DNA of 64,000 nucleotides from Dehalococcoidia bacterium (GCA_015478665.1 JADMII010000003.1:100413-164412), one strand, 5' to 3'. Shown: positions 36,520 to 45,853, counted from the first letter of the stretch. Translations and numbers: made by a program. The notes: generated from the sequence alone by a model not told the origin.

Positions 36520-37743
36520 CTACAGCAGGTCGCCCGTCGCCGTGCGCGTGCTGCCGTGTTCCCTGTAGGCGGCGATGACGTTACGGGCGATCGTCTGCTG
36601 GTGGACCTCGTCGGCGCCGTCGACGAGGCGCGCCGAGCGGGCGTTCCGCATCATTCGCTCGAGCGGGGTATCCGTCGAGTACCCGAGCGCGCCGTGCACC
36701 TGGATCGCCCGGTCGACGATGCGCCAGAGCATGTTGGCGACGTGGTGCTTCGCGAACGACACCTCCTGGCGGAACGGCAGGCCCTGTTCGATGCGATACG
36801 CCGCGTGCAGCACCATCAGCTTGCCCGTGTAGAGCTCCATCGCCGAGTCGGCCATCATCCACTGGATCGCCTGCTTGTCGGCGAGCAGCGAGCCGTGCGC
36901 CTCCCGCTTGAGCGCGCGGTCGACGAGCATCTCGAGGGCGATCTCCGCCTGGCCGATCCAGCGCATGCAGTGGGCGAGGCGCGCCGGCCCCAGGCGCGCC
37001 TGCCCCAGCAGGTGGCCGTGGCCGCGGGCGCCGAGCATGTTGGCGGCGGGCACGCGCAGGTCCGTGATGCGGATCTCGCAGTGGTTCCCCTGGCCCGCCA
37101 TCGTGTCGATGTCGCGCACCAGCTCCCAGCCGGCGGCCGGCAGGTCGACGAGGAAGGCCGAGTTCCGCGCCTGCGGTGGGTCCGCTTCCGGGTCCGTGCG
37201 CGCGATGAGGATCGCGAAGCGCGCTCCCTTCGCGCCGGAGATGAACCACTTGTGGCCGTTGATCACCCAGTCATCGCCGTCTTTTACGGCCGTCGTCTGG
37301 ATGCCCGTCGGGTCGGAGCCGGCGACCTCCGGCTCCGTCATCGCGAAGCACGACCGCGAGCGGCCTTCGGCGAGCGGGCGCAGGTACTTCTCTTTCTGCG
37401 CATCGTCCGCGTGATGCAGGAGCGTGTGCATGTTCCCTTCGTCCGGCGCCTGCGCGTTGAGGATGTGCGGGCCCATGCCCGTCCGCCCCGCTTCTGCCGA
37501 GACGAACGCCATCGCCACGGGACCAAGGCCCATGCCGTCCCACTCGATCGGCAGGTGCGGGTTCCACAGGCCCAGCTCGTGCGCGCGCTTGCGCAGGCCG
37601 CCGATCGCCGCGACGTACCCGTTGCGGTCAGCCTCGCCTTGGCGTAGCTTCTCTTCGGCGGGACGTACCTCTTCGTCCATGAACGCGCGGACGCGCCGGC
37701 GTACGTCCTCCACTTCGGGTGAGAGCGTGAAGTCGATGGGCAT
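36520..37743 (-). CDS. Acyl-CoA dehydrogenase, ACAD10/11-like
   Basis: A 407-aa acyl-CoA dehydrogenase of the subgroup related to the dehydrogenase half of ACAD10/11. Signatures: FAMTEPEVAGSDPTGIQT (about 132-149), WFISGAKGARFAI, MAGQGNHCEIRITDLRVPAANML, CMRWIGQAEIALEMLVDRA, VHGALGYSTDTPLERMMRNARSA and DGADEVHQQTIARNVI near the C-terminus, where the catalytic acid is expected. ATG 37743 follows the strong ribosome binding site GCAGGAGGAG. It is divergent from the phosphotransferase gene at 37845 across 101 bp. In animals these two domains are fused, so a joint role on 4-hydroxyacyl substrates is plausible. Confidence 0.92.
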   Translation of the reverse strand: MPIDFTLSPEVEDVRRRVRAFMDEEVRPAEEKLRQGEADRNGYVAAIGGLRKRAHELGLWNPHLPIEWDGMGLGPVAMAFVSAEAGRTGMGPHILNAQAPDEGNMHTLLHHADDAQKEKYLRPLAEGRSRSCFAMTEPEVAGSDPTGIQTTAVKDGDDWVINGHKWFISGAKGARFAILIARTDPEADPPQARNSAFLVDLPAAGWELVRDIDTMAGQGNHCEIRITDLRVPAANMLGARGHGHLLGQARLGPARLAHCMRWIGQAEIALEMLVDRALKREAHGSLLADKQAIQWMMADSAMELYTGKLMVLHAAYRIEQGLPFRQEVSFAKHHVANMLWRIVDRAIQVHGALGYSTDTPLERMMRNARSARLVDGADEVHQQTIARNVIAAYREHGSTRTATGDLL

Positions 37744-37844
37744 GCGTTCTCCTCCTGCCGTCGCGGCGGCCACTGACGTGCGAGCATTCTAGAGCGCGGC
37801 GCTGTTAGGCACAGCCCCGGTGAGCAGGGCAGCGGGAGACGGGC

Positions 37845-38894
37845 ATGAACGACGCACCGCCGAAGGGCCTCGACCTCGAACGCCTGCTGCCGTGGTTTCG
37901 CGAGCACGTGGCGCCCGTAGAAGCGCTGCGGGCGGGGGTGATCGGCCACGGCCGCTCGAACATCACCTATCGCGTCTCGTCGGGCGATGCGTCGTGGGTG
38001 CTTCGGCGGCCGCCCCTATCGCACGTCATGCCCACGGCGCACGACATGAAGCGCGAGTTCCGGGTGATCTCGGCGCTCGCGCCCACCGGCGTGCCCGTCC
38101 CGGAAGCGATCGCCTTCTGCGACGACGTCGCCGTCAACGATGCCCCGTTCTACGTCATGGAGTACGTCGCCGGCATGGTGCCCAACGACGCCGCCACGGT
38201 CGCCCGCGCCTACGACACGGCGACGCTGCGCCGCATGTCCGAGGAGCTCGTCGACACGCTCGTGCTGCTGCACGCCACCGAGCCGGCGAGCGTCGGCCTC
38301 GCCGACTTCGGCAAGCCAGCGGGATTCGTAGAGCGCCAGGTGCGGCGCTTCTCCGGGCAGATCGAGCAACACCGCACCCGCGACGTGCCGGAGCTCCAGG
38401 AGCTGGCACGCCGGCTCGCCGCGTCGATCCCGCCGGAATCCGGCGCGTCGATCATCCACGGCGACTACCGCATCGACAACAGCGTCATCGGCGCCGACGG
38501 TCACATCGCCGCCGTGCTCGACTGGGAGATGGCGTCGCTCGGCGACCCGCTGACCGACGTCGGCCTACTGTACATGTACTGGGCGGCGGACGACGGCCCC
38601 GTCGGCACGCAGGGCATCTCCGGAAGCGTGACGGCGCTCGCTGGCTTCATGCGCCGCAACGAGGCGATGCAGCGCTACGCCGAGCGCAGCGGCCGCGACA
38701 TCGGCCAGCTCGACTTCTACATCGTACTGGCGTACTTCAAGCTCGCGGTCATCGTCGAAGGCATCTACGCGCGCTTCCTCGAAGGCGGCACCGTCGGCAG
38801 CGGCTTCGAGGCGACCGGCGTGCAGGCGAAGAACCTCGCCCGCACGGGGCTGGCGGTCGCCGACGCGTCCCCGGTGGCGACGCTGCGCGGATAG
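37845..38894 (+). CDS. APH-fold phosphotransferase, ACAD10/11 kinase-like
   Basis: A 349-aa kinase-fold protein with LRRPPLSHVMPTAHDMKRE (about 48-66, ATP-binding lysine region of this subgroup), YVMEYVAGMV (hinge), IIHGDYRIDNSVI (about 203-215, catalytic Asp and Asn) and AVLDWEMASLGDPLTDVG (about 221-238, metal-binding Asp). This is the ACAD10/11-type subgroup, which phosphorylates the 4-hydroxyl of 4-hydroxyacyl-CoA so that the phosphate can be eliminated, rather than an antibiotic kinase. A GGGAGACGGG site precedes ATG 37845. It is divergent from the matching acyl-CoA dehydrogenase. The substrate is inferred from the family and neighbour. Confidence 0.88.
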   Translation: MNDAPPKGLDLERLLPWFREHVAPVEALRAGVIGHGRSNITYRVSSGDASWVLRRPPLSHVMPTAHDMKREFRVISALAPTGVPVPEAIAFCDDVAVNDAPFYVMEYVAGMVPNDAATVARAYDTATLRRMSEELVDTLVLLHATEPASVGLADFGKPAGFVERQVRRFSGQIEQHRTRDVPELQELARRLAASIPPESGASIIHGDYRIDNSVIGADGHIAAVLDWEMASLGDPLTDVGLLYMYWAADDGPVGTQGISGSVTALAGFMRRNEAMQRYAERSGRDIGQLDFYIVLAYFKLAVIVEGIYARFLEGGTVGSGFEATGVQAKNLARTGLAVADASPVATLRG

Positions 38895-38990
38895 CAGAGA
38901 GCCGCCACCGCTCCGCCGTCGGGCTGGCGGTGGCTGCGACGTCCGCTCGGGCACCGGTCGGCGCGGCCATCGGCAGCTTCGCCGGTGTGG

Positions 38991-41849
38991 CTATCCGGTG
39001 ACCTCCAGCAGCGCGCGCAGGTCCTGCTTGGCGTCGAGGATGTCGGCCCAGATGTCGCCGTGCTCGCGCAGGCGCTCCGGCATCGTATCGAGATCGAAAT
39101 CGGTCGGATATACGCGGCCGAGCTCCTGCCACGTCACCGGCGCCGAGACGGCGGCCGGCGGCGACGGGCGGGCGGAGTACTCCGAAGCCAGCGTCTTGCC
39201 GCGCGCGTTCTGGTTGTGGTCGAAGAAGATCTTGCCGGCGCGCTTCGGGACGGACCACTCCATCGTGACCGTCTTCGGGTGCTCCTGCATGAGGAAGCGG
39301 CCGACGGCCTCCGTCGCCGCCCGGATCTCGTCGTAGGTGTACTGCCGCAGCACCGGCACGAAGATGTGCAGGCCGGTCTTTCCCGTCGTCTTGACGAATG
39401 ACGACAGCCGCAGCTGCTGGAGCAGGTCCTTGAGCGCGAAGGCCACCTCGCGCGTCTTCTCGAAGGCCTTGCGATTCAGAGCCGGCTCGTCGCCCTGCCG
39501 CTCGTCGCCGGCGTAGATGTACGGGTCGAGGTCGAAGACCATGAAGTCGGGATAGTTCAGGACGCTCCGCTCGATGTTCTCCTCCGAGCCGGAGAAGGTC
39601 GTGGGCCGGCCCGGCGCGTCCGGCTGCGGGTTCACGCGCGCCATCCACGGGTGCATCTCGATGTCCGCAAGCTGGGCGAGCCAGATCAAAGTCTCGATGT
39701 TGTTGACGAGGATGTACTCGCCGTCGGCATCGTTCTGGGCGGAGTACAGCATCGCCCGCTCGACTCGAAACTCTTTCGGGAACGCCTGCGGCCAGTGCTT
39801 CTGGTAGAAGTTCTTCGCGTCGATGCCGTTCGGGTAGCGGTTCAGCGTCAGCGGCCGGTCGCGCAGATGCGGGACGATGTACGGCGCCACCCGGGCGTAG
39901 TAGCGGATCAGCTCGCGCTTGGTCCGCGGCGGATGCTCCTTCGTCGCCGGCCAGAAGACCTTGTTGAGGTTCGTGAGCTTGATCCGCACGCCGCCGACAT
40001 CGAGCGGGAACTCGTCCTTCGCATGCGCGTCGAGCTGCTCGACGACCGACGCGACGATCGCCGCGAGCGCGCTGCCGCTGTCCCGGGCGCGCGCAGGCTC
40101 GTCGGCGATCACATCGACGGCCTGCGGCGCCACCGGCTCGCGGCTGACGGTGCGCGGCTCGATGTCGTCGCGCAGTCCCTTGAACACCGGGGCGCGCAGG
40201 TTGTCATCGCGCGTCCACTGGCTGAAGCGCACGCGCGCGACCAGCTCGGGTTTCACCCAGAGGCAGCGGGCCGACTTGCCGCCGGACCAGCGGCCGCCGA
40301 TGACGGTGGGTGGGTTCGAGAAGGGCGAGCGGTCCGTACGCAGGTTCTGCAGACGCGCGGCGAGCGCATCGAGCGTGCGGTCGGTGAAGCCGGAGCCGAC
40401 GCTGGCGACGAAGCGCAGGTCGTCACCGGCGTAGCAGCCGACGAGGACGCCGCCGAACGTCTTCCGCCGCGCGCCCTCGCCTTCGGTGTAGCCGCCGATG
40501 ACGAATTCCTGTTCGTTGGTGTCCTTCGCCTTCAGCCACGCCTGGCTGCGGACGCCCGCTTCGTACGTGCTCGTTCCGCGCTTGCCGACGGAGCCCTCGA
40601 AGCCGAGGTCGACGGCGGATGCGTACAGCGTCTTGCCGTCGTCCTCGACGTGGTCGACGTAGCGGACCCGGTCGTCGGTCGCGAGCATCTGGCGCAGCAG
40701 CGCCTTGCGTTCGACGCACGGCACGCCCGTCAGGTCGAAGCCATTCAGGTAGAGCAAGTCGAAGACGAAGAAGATCGCCGGCGTCTCGGAAGCCGCGCGC
40801 GCGACCTCTGCCGGCCGCGAGAGGTTGATGCGGGCCTGCAGGATCTGGAAGTCCGGCGCGCCATCCTCGTCGAGCGCGCAGATCTCGCCGTCGAACACCG
40901 CGGACTCGACGCGCTGGCGCTTCATCGCATCGACCGCCTCCGGGTACTGCACCGTCACGACGTTGCCGCGGCGGCTGCGCAGCTCCACCTTCCCGTCGCG
41001 CACGAACGCCAGGGTGCGCACGCCGTCGAGCTTCGGCTCGAAGATCCAGCCGGCGCGCGAGAACGGCTCGGCGACGAGCGTCGGCAGCATCGGCCGCAGC
41101 ATCTTCGCGTCGGGAAACGGTGCCTCGCGGGCGTCCGGATGCGGCGCCGCGCCGTCGGCGCCCACCCGCGGCATGCGGCCCTCCTGGAGGTCGCGGATGC
41201 TGAGGCCGCTGATCACCGAGCGGTCTTCTTCGAGCACGTCGCGCGTCGACGCCTCGGCGTCGCGATGCTTGATCAGCAGCCACGCCTTGCCGTCGCTCTT
41301 GCGGGCGCCGCCCATGCGCACGAGCGTCCACGAGCCGTGCAGCTTCTTGCCGCGGAGCGTAAAGGAGAGCTTGCCGGCGGCGATGCCTTCGCCCATGCGA
41401 CGATTGCCTTCGGCCTTGTCGCCCCACGAGTACTCGCCGCCTTCGTCCGGCGTGTACGTGCCATTGTCCCAGACGATCACTTCGCCGGCGCCGTAGTTCC
41501 CCTCCGGGATCACGCCCTCGAAGCCGCCGTAGTCGAACGGGTGGTCCTCGACGTGCGCCGCCATGCGCTTCATCCTCGTGTCGAGCGATGGCCCCTTCGG
41601 CACCGCCCACGACGCCAGGACGCCGTCGACCTCGAGCCGGAAATCCCAGTGCATGCGCGTCGCGCGGTGCTGCTGGACGACGAAGGTCAGGTCGACCGCA
41701 TCGGCGGCTGCGCCCGATGACGGCTCGGGCGTGCGCTCGAAGTCCCGCTTCTGGCGATACTTGAGCAACGCATCGAGGTCGGGCGCCGGCTTCGGCTCGC
41801 GCCGGCCCTTGGGCGCTCGTGCTGCGGCGGTGCGCGGCTTCGACGGCAT
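38991..41849 (-). CDS. ligD: Multifunctional non-homologous end-joining DNA ligase D
   Basis: A 952-aa LigD with domain order phosphoesterase, ligase, polymerase. The phosphoesterase domain (about 50-195) has HRATRMHWDFRLEVDG, SWAVPKGPSLD and FEGVIPEGNYGAGEV. The ATP-dependent ligase domain (about 250-555) has the nucleotidyl lysine Lys273 in EPKLDGVRTL, FDGEICALD and LKAKDTNEQEFVIGGYT. The primase-polymerase domain (about 640-945) has NLNKVFWPA, RYPNGIDAKNFYQKHWP and FMVFDLDP with the metal-binding Asp pair. It repairs double-strand breaks together with Ku; no ku gene is in the window. The start is the ATG at 41849, with the usual basic leader. Confidence 0.95.
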   Translation of the reverse strand: MPSKPRTAAARAPKGRREPKPAPDLDALLKYRQKRDFERTPEPSSGAAADAVDLTFVVQQHRATRMHWDFRLEVDGVLASWAVPKGPSLDTRMKRMAAHVEDHPFDYGGFEGVIPEGNYGAGEVIVWDNGTYTPDEGGEYSWGDKAEGNRRMGEGIAAGKLSFTLRGKKLHGSWTLVRMGGARKSDGKAWLLIKHRDAEASTRDVLEEDRSVISGLSIRDLQEGRMPRVGADGAAPHPDAREAPFPDAKMLRPMLPTLVAEPFSRAGWIFEPKLDGVRTLAFVRDGKVELRSRRGNVVTVQYPEAVDAMKRQRVESAVFDGEICALDEDGAPDFQILQARINLSRPAEVARAASETPAIFFVFDLLYLNGFDLTGVPCVERKALLRQMLATDDRVRYVDHVEDDGKTLYASAVDLGFEGSVGKRGTSTYEAGVRSQAWLKAKDTNEQEFVIGGYTEGEGARRKTFGGVLVGCYAGDDLRFVASVGSGFTDRTLDALAARLQNLRTDRSPFSNPPTVIGGRWSGGKSARCLWVKPELVARVRFSQWTRDDNLRAPVFKGLRDDIEPRTVSREPVAPQAVDVIADEPARARDSGSALAAIVASVVEQLDAHAKDEFPLDVGGVRIKLTNLNKVFWPATKEHPPRTKRELIRYYARVAPYIVPHLRDRPLTLNRYPNGIDAKNFYQKHWPQAFPKEFRVERAMLYSAQNDADGEYILVNNIETLIWLAQLADIEMHPWMARVNPQPDAPGRPTTFSGSEENIERSVLNYPDFMVFDLDPYIYAGDERQGDEPALNRKAFEKTREVAFALKDLLQQLRLSSFVKTTGKTGLHIFVPVLRQYTYDEIRAATEAVGRFLMQEHPKTVTMEWSVPKRAGKIFFDHNQNARGKTLASEYSARPSPPAAVSAPVTWQELGRVYPTDFDLDTMPERLREHGDIWADILDAKQDLRALLEVTG

Positions 41850-41929
41850 CCCTCATTGTGGGCGTCGTGGCGATGGCATGACAATCGCACGCACGTGGGG
41901 CACGGAGAGCATCGCGAACGGCGCTGACG

Positions 41930-41957
41930 TTGAATCCGGCGCGTGACGGGGTATACT
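41930..41957 (+). promoter_or_regulatory. Sigma-70-type promoter
   Basis: TTGAAT (41930-41935), a 16-bp spacer, and TATACT (41952-41957). It points at the two-HTH gene, giving a leader of about 45 nt that carries its AGGAG ribosome binding site. Confidence 0.55.
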
Positions 41958-42008
41958 CGAATCTCATCCGCTCTCGTCGGGCAGCCCAGGACTGGACAGG
42001 AGCCCTGC

Positions 42009-42908
42009 TTGACAACGACAGCGGCGTCGCAGGAGCGCGCACCGGGCGGGCCGCATGCACGCCCGGCGAGCGAAACGCGGCCGTCCCCACGAGGCGGCGA
42101 CGGCGAGATGCCGCGCACGCTGAAGGCGACCGTCGCCGACTTGCTCGCAATGGGCGAGCTGCCGCGCGGCGCGCAGACACGACTCGCGCGTGAGTTCGGC
42201 GTCAGCCGGCAGCGCGTCTCGCAGATCGTCGCCGGTCAGCGGCGCGAGCACGCGGCCGACGACCGGGGTGCGGCGCGCGTCGCCGGACGCAGGCCGGTGC
42301 AGGAGGCCCGGCCCGCCAGGCCAGGGTCGCGCCGTGGGGCATCCTCGTGTGGCGCCGAGCGGCAAGGCGCGGGCGCCGACGATGACCCTCGTTTGGCGGC
42401 ACGACGGGCGGCGTCGGCGGCGCGCGAGCGCAAGCGTGAAGCTTCGCGCCGCCGCTACGCAGAAGGCCGAAGCCGCGCCAACGGCGCATCGGCGCGCCTC
42501 GATCCGCGGCGGGCCGAGCTGCGGCGGCGGGTGAGCGCGCTGCCCGATGCCGGCATGGCGCGCGGTGGCGTCGCGGCTGAGTTGGCGGAGGAGTTCGACC
42601 TGCCGCGCGGCGCGGTCCAGACGATGATCCGCGCCGAGGCGCTCAAGCGCGAGCTCGCGCACTATCGCGCCGGCGAGGCTCCCGAGACGTCGGCGTCCGT
42701 ACCGATCGCGCGGCTGCCTCCGCGGCAGCGCGCGGGGTCGCGCCGGGGCGGCGAGGCATCATCCGGCTCCGCTGGCGGCGGTTCAGGCGGCGAAGCGCTC
42801 GCGGAAGTCGAATTCGAAGCTGGCGTGGCCGCTCTCGCGCTCGATCGCGGCGATGGTGCCGTTGTTCCAGAGCCGCAGGAAGGCGTCGACCGAGTGCGGG
42901 CAGAGTGA
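42009..42908 (+). CDS. DNA-binding protein with two HTH-like segments, unknown family
   Basis: A 299-aa basic protein starting at TTG 42009, chosen because GGACAGGAG lies just before it and a good promoter lies 52 bp upstream. A first helix-turn-helix is clear at about 50-75 (AREFGVSRQRVSQIVAGQRRE). A long Arg/Ala-rich linker follows, and a second helix-turn-helix-like segment lies at about 180-205 (AAELAEEFDLPRGAVQTMIR). The last 42 residues are antisense to the end of the GGDEF gene (126-bp convergent overlap) and look like read-through, so the real functional end is probably earlier. I do not recognise the family; it may be a nucleoid or regulatory protein. Confidence 0.5.
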   Translation: MTTTAASQERAPGGPHARPASETRPSPRGGDGEMPRTLKATVADLLAMGELPRGAQTRLAREFGVSRQRVSQIVAGQRREHAADDRGAARVAGRRPVQEARPARPGSRRGASSCGAERQGAGADDDPRLAARRAASAARERKREASRRRYAEGRSRANGASARLDPRRAELRRRVSALPDAGMARGGVAAELAEEFDLPRGAVQTMIRAEALKRELAHYRAGEAPETSASVPIARLPPRQRAGSRRGGEASSGSAGGGSGGEALAEVEFEAGVAALALDRGDGAVVPEPQEGVDRVRAE

Positions 42909-45374
42909 CTTGCCGCGCATCTGCAGCAGCTCGGCGAGCGCGCGCTCGGGCGGCCACGCGACCTTGTACGGGCGGTCGCTGGTCAGCGCATCGTACACAT
43001 CGGCGACGGAGACGATGCGGGCGACGAGCGGGATCTCCTCGCCGGTGAGGCCGCGCGGATAGCCGCTGCCGTCCCAGCGCTCGTGGTGGTGCATCGCCAC
43101 TTCCCGCGCGACGTCGTAGAAGGAACTGCTGCCGAGGAATTCGGCGCCGTACTCGGGGTGCCGCTTCATTACCTTCCACTCGTCGTCGCTCAGCTCGCCG
43201 GCCTTGATCAGGATCGAGTCCGGGATGCGCAGCTTGCCGAGGTCGTGGACGACTGCGCCGTAGCCGAGCTGCTCGAGATCCTCGCCCTGCAGCCCCATCT
43301 CGCTCGCGAGGGCGCCGCTGAAGGCGCGGATGCGGTGCAGGTGGCGGCCGGTGTACGGGTCGCGCGCCTCAGCGGCGTACGCCAGCCGCAGGATCGCCTC
43401 GAGGTGCGCTTCCTTGAGCTCGTCGTAAGAGTGCTTCAGCTCGACGTGCAGCGCCGCGATCTGCAGCGACGGCGCGATCTGCGACGCCACCGTGTGCATC
43501 ATCGCGACGTCCTGCGCACCGAAGGCGTGCAACCGATAGCTCGCGAAGTAGAACACGCCCTTGAGCTCGCCCTGCCAGATGATCGGCACGAGGACGATGC
43601 TCTGGATGCCGTTGTCGCGGACAATATCGCGGTAGGCATCGACCACCAGCGGGCTATTGCCGGCATCATCGATGATCATCGGCTCGGTGAGCGCAGCGAG
43701 GAACCGCATCGTCTCGTCGTCCTTGAGGGCGGGCCGAAGCGATCGCCAAGCATCGATCGCCCGCTGGTGGTCTTCCGGCGTGACGCCATCGCGGAGGCGC
43801 GCGTAGACGTGGCGGCAGAACGGCTTCGCGTCCTCCGGATCCTCCGTGTCGATCGTCAGCGAATCGACCCCGAACGCCTCGCCGACCTCGCGCGCGACGG
43901 CGCCGAGGCGCTCCTCGAAGTCGTCGCCGCCGACGAGCAAGCCGCCGATGCCGGCGAGCCGCGCGAGCTGGTCGCCCTGGCGCCGCGCCCCCTCGTAGAC
44001 GTCGCAGTTCTGCAGTGCCGCCTCGGCCAGCCGCGCGATCGCGTGGATCAACTCCGTGGGCGGCGGCGCCACTCGCGCGTGGTTGGCGCTGAGCGTCAGC
44101 ATCCCCTCGCGGGCGCCCGCGAGATGCATGTTGACCATCCAGCGGCCGGGCTCGATCAGCGACCGGTAGCGCTCGCCGAGGCGCTCCGACGTGTGGGCGT
44201 CGTCGATGTAGGTCATCCCGGCGGCCAGGAGACCGCTGTGGTACACCTCGTCGCGCGTCATCGGCTGCGCCTTCTCGATCGGAAGGTATGCGTGCGCCTG
44301 CTCCTCATCTGCCAGGTAGTACGAGTGCACCCAGGCGTTGCCATCGGCGTCGAAGAGCCGGATCGCCGCCGCGTCGAGCTGCAGCGTCGCGCCGACCGCC
44401 CGCACGAGGTTGTCGAGCGTCTCCTGGGCGTCGAGCGAGCGCCCCATCGCCTCGCCGATGGCGAAGAAGACGTCCTGCGCGTGCCGCTCCGCCGTCCGCT
44501 CGCCCGCCTCGAGCGCGCGCGCCTTGGCGTCGTACAGGGCGATGTCGGCGGCGGCGATGAGCTGGTCTTCGTCATCGCCGTCCTGCGGGAACTGCGCCGT
44601 CCCGCAGGACGCGCCGACGCGCAGATGCTGGTTCTCGCGCGTCGCCATGATCGATGCGTCGGCGACAGCGGCGCGCACTTCCGCGCAGACCGCGGTGGCC
44701 TGCTCGCGCGTGGCGCCGGGGAGGACGATGGCGAACTCGTCGCCACCGAACCGCGCGACGACGCCGCGCGCGGCGATCGTCTCGCGCAGCGCGGCGGCGA
44801 TCCGGCGCAGCACCGCGTCGCCGGCCAGGTGGCCGACGCGCTCGTTCATGCGCTTGAAGTCGTCGAGGTCGAGCAGCAGGAGGACGCACGTAGCGGCGTG
44901 CTCGCGCGCCGCTGCGATACTCTCACGCAGGCACCGGCGCAGCTCGTGGTACGTGTAGACGCCGGTGAGGTCGTCGTGGCGCCCCATGTGCTGGATCTGC
45001 GCGAAGTGCGCCCGGTCGCTCCGCTGCTGGGCGAGCGTCCGGAACGTCGCTGCGCCCATGCCGACGAGGAGCGCGACGAGCACGCCCACCGTGACCGCGA
45101 AGCCAACATCGCCGGAGTCCGCCTGGCCGAAGTCGCGCCAGAGCCAGAGGCCGGCCAAGGCGACGCCGGCAGCGACGATGGCGAGCGAGAGCCACGCGCG
45201 CAGATCGGGGGATCGCGAGACAGTGGGCACCGGAGGCAAGGGCTCAGCGAGGCTGCCAATCGACTCGGTCACAGCGGGATCGTTTCTACTCCGGTATATC
45301 TCCCCGATGCTTCTCGGCAGACAGCTTCCGAGGCTGCATACCCTGGAGTCGCGTTCCGCGGACCAAAACAGCAT
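42783..45374 (-). CDS. GGDEF-GAF-GAF-HD-GYP c-di-GMP protein
   Basis: About 863 aa from ATG 45374; GTG 45272, which would skip 34 poorly conserved residues, is a real alternative. Two membrane spans (about 66-82 and 92-112) lead to a GGDEF domain with MGRHDDLTGVYTYHELR and an intact RFGGDEFAIVLPG, but no RxxD inhibitory site before it. Two GAF-like domains follow at about 310-460 and 475-630. The C-terminal HD-GYP domain is complete: GRHLHRIRAFSG, VVHDLGKLRIPD, RHPEYGAEFL, HHERWDGSGYPRGL and YDALTSDRPYK. Both making and breaking of c-di-GMP are thus possible in one chain. The ATG overlaps the stop of the gene before it (TGATG), so the two are coupled. Confidence 0.88.
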   Translation of the reverse strand: MLFWSAERDSRVCSLGSCLPRSIGEIYRSRNDPAVTESIGSLAEPLPPVPTVSRSPDLRAWLSLAIVAAGVALAGLWLWRDFGQADSGDVGFAVTVGVLVALLVGMGAATFRTLAQQRSDRAHFAQIQHMGRHDDLTGVYTYHELRRCLRESIAAAREHAATCVLLLLDLDDFKRMNERVGHLAGDAVLRRIAAALRETIAARGVVARFGGDEFAIVLPGATREQATAVCAEVRAAVADASIMATRENQHLRVGASCGTAQFPQDGDDEDQLIAAADIALYDAKARALEAGERTAERHAQDVFFAIGEAMGRSLDAQETLDNLVRAVGATLQLDAAAIRLFDADGNAWVHSYYLADEEQAHAYLPIEKAQPMTRDEVYHSGLLAAGMTYIDDAHTSERLGERYRSLIEPGRWMVNMHLAGAREGMLTLSANHARVAPPPTELIHAIARLAEAALQNCDVYEGARRQGDQLARLAGIGGLLVGGDDFEERLGAVAREVGEAFGVDSLTIDTEDPEDAKPFCRHVYARLRDGVTPEDHQRAIDAWRSLRPALKDDETMRFLAALTEPMIIDDAGNSPLVVDAYRDIVRDNGIQSIVLVPIIWQGELKGVFYFASYRLHAFGAQDVAMMHTVASQIAPSLQIAALHVELKHSYDELKEAHLEAILRLAYAAEARDPYTGRHLHRIRAFSGALASEMGLQGEDLEQLGYGAVVHDLGKLRIPDSILIKAGELSDDEWKVMKRHPEYGAEFLGSSSFYDVAREVAMHHHERWDGSGYPRGLTGEEIPLVARIVSVADVYDALTSDRPYKVAWPPERALAELLQMRGKSLCPHSVDAFLRLWNNGTIAAIERESGHASFEFDFRERFAA

Positions 45375-45775
45375 CAAGCGTGACCGAGCGCCACCGCGAT
45401 CTGCAGGCGGAAGGCATCGCCGGCCAGCGTCCCGGCCGCCTCGATGCCGCCGCCTACGCCGGTGAAGCTGCCGCTGCCGCCGTCGATGTCGTAGCGCAGG
45501 ACGAGTGTGTGGTCGGCTTCGTCGCTGGCGGGCGCTTCCCGGATGCCGCCCTCGTGGAGCGACGCGAAGATCTCGTCGCCGGCGGCGGCGGTCAGCGTTA
45601 TGTCACCTTCGGACGGCCGCGCCGCCGGCCGTATGCTCCACGACAGTCCGGCCGTCAGCGTCCAGCCACCGTCCGCGCTTTCGCCTTCGAGCGTCACGAT
45701 CTGCGTGCCATTGAGCAGCAGCTGCCGCTCGACGACGTCGCCGCTGACCTCGAATTCGAACGTCGGTGCGCTCAT
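45374..45775 (-). CDS. Small beta-rich protein, coupled to the GGDEF/HD-GYP gene
   Basis: A 133-aa protein dominated by beta-strand patterns: QLLLNGTQIVTLEG, WTLTAGLSWSIRP, HTLVLRYDIDGGSGSFTGVGGGIEAAGTL and FRLQIAVALGH. The DGGSGSFTGVGGGIEA turn resembles allene-oxide-cyclase-like or dirigent-like eight-stranded barrels, in which the same region closes the barrel. No signal peptide or catalytic motif is seen. Its stop overlaps the next start as TGATG. Role unknown; it may be a ligand-binding partner of the c-di-GMP protein. Confidence 0.6.
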   Translation of the reverse strand: MSAPTFEFEVSGDVVERQLLLNGTQIVTLEGESADGGWTLTAGLSWSIRPAARPSEGDITLTAAAGDEIFASLHEGGIREAPASDEADHTLVLRYDIDGGSGSFTGVGGGIEAAGTLAGDAFRLQIAVALGHA

Positions 45776-45853
45776 GGCGTCGCGGGCCTTGTCGACGGAC
45801 GAAGCGGCGGGGCAGCGTCGGCCTCCCCGGTGCTCGCCTGCGTATGCGGCGCG

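Noticed and set aside
39651..41720. 689-codon open frame opposite ligD
   Set aside because: Antisense of a clearly recognised LigD; composition is Arg/Ala/Val noise without motifs.
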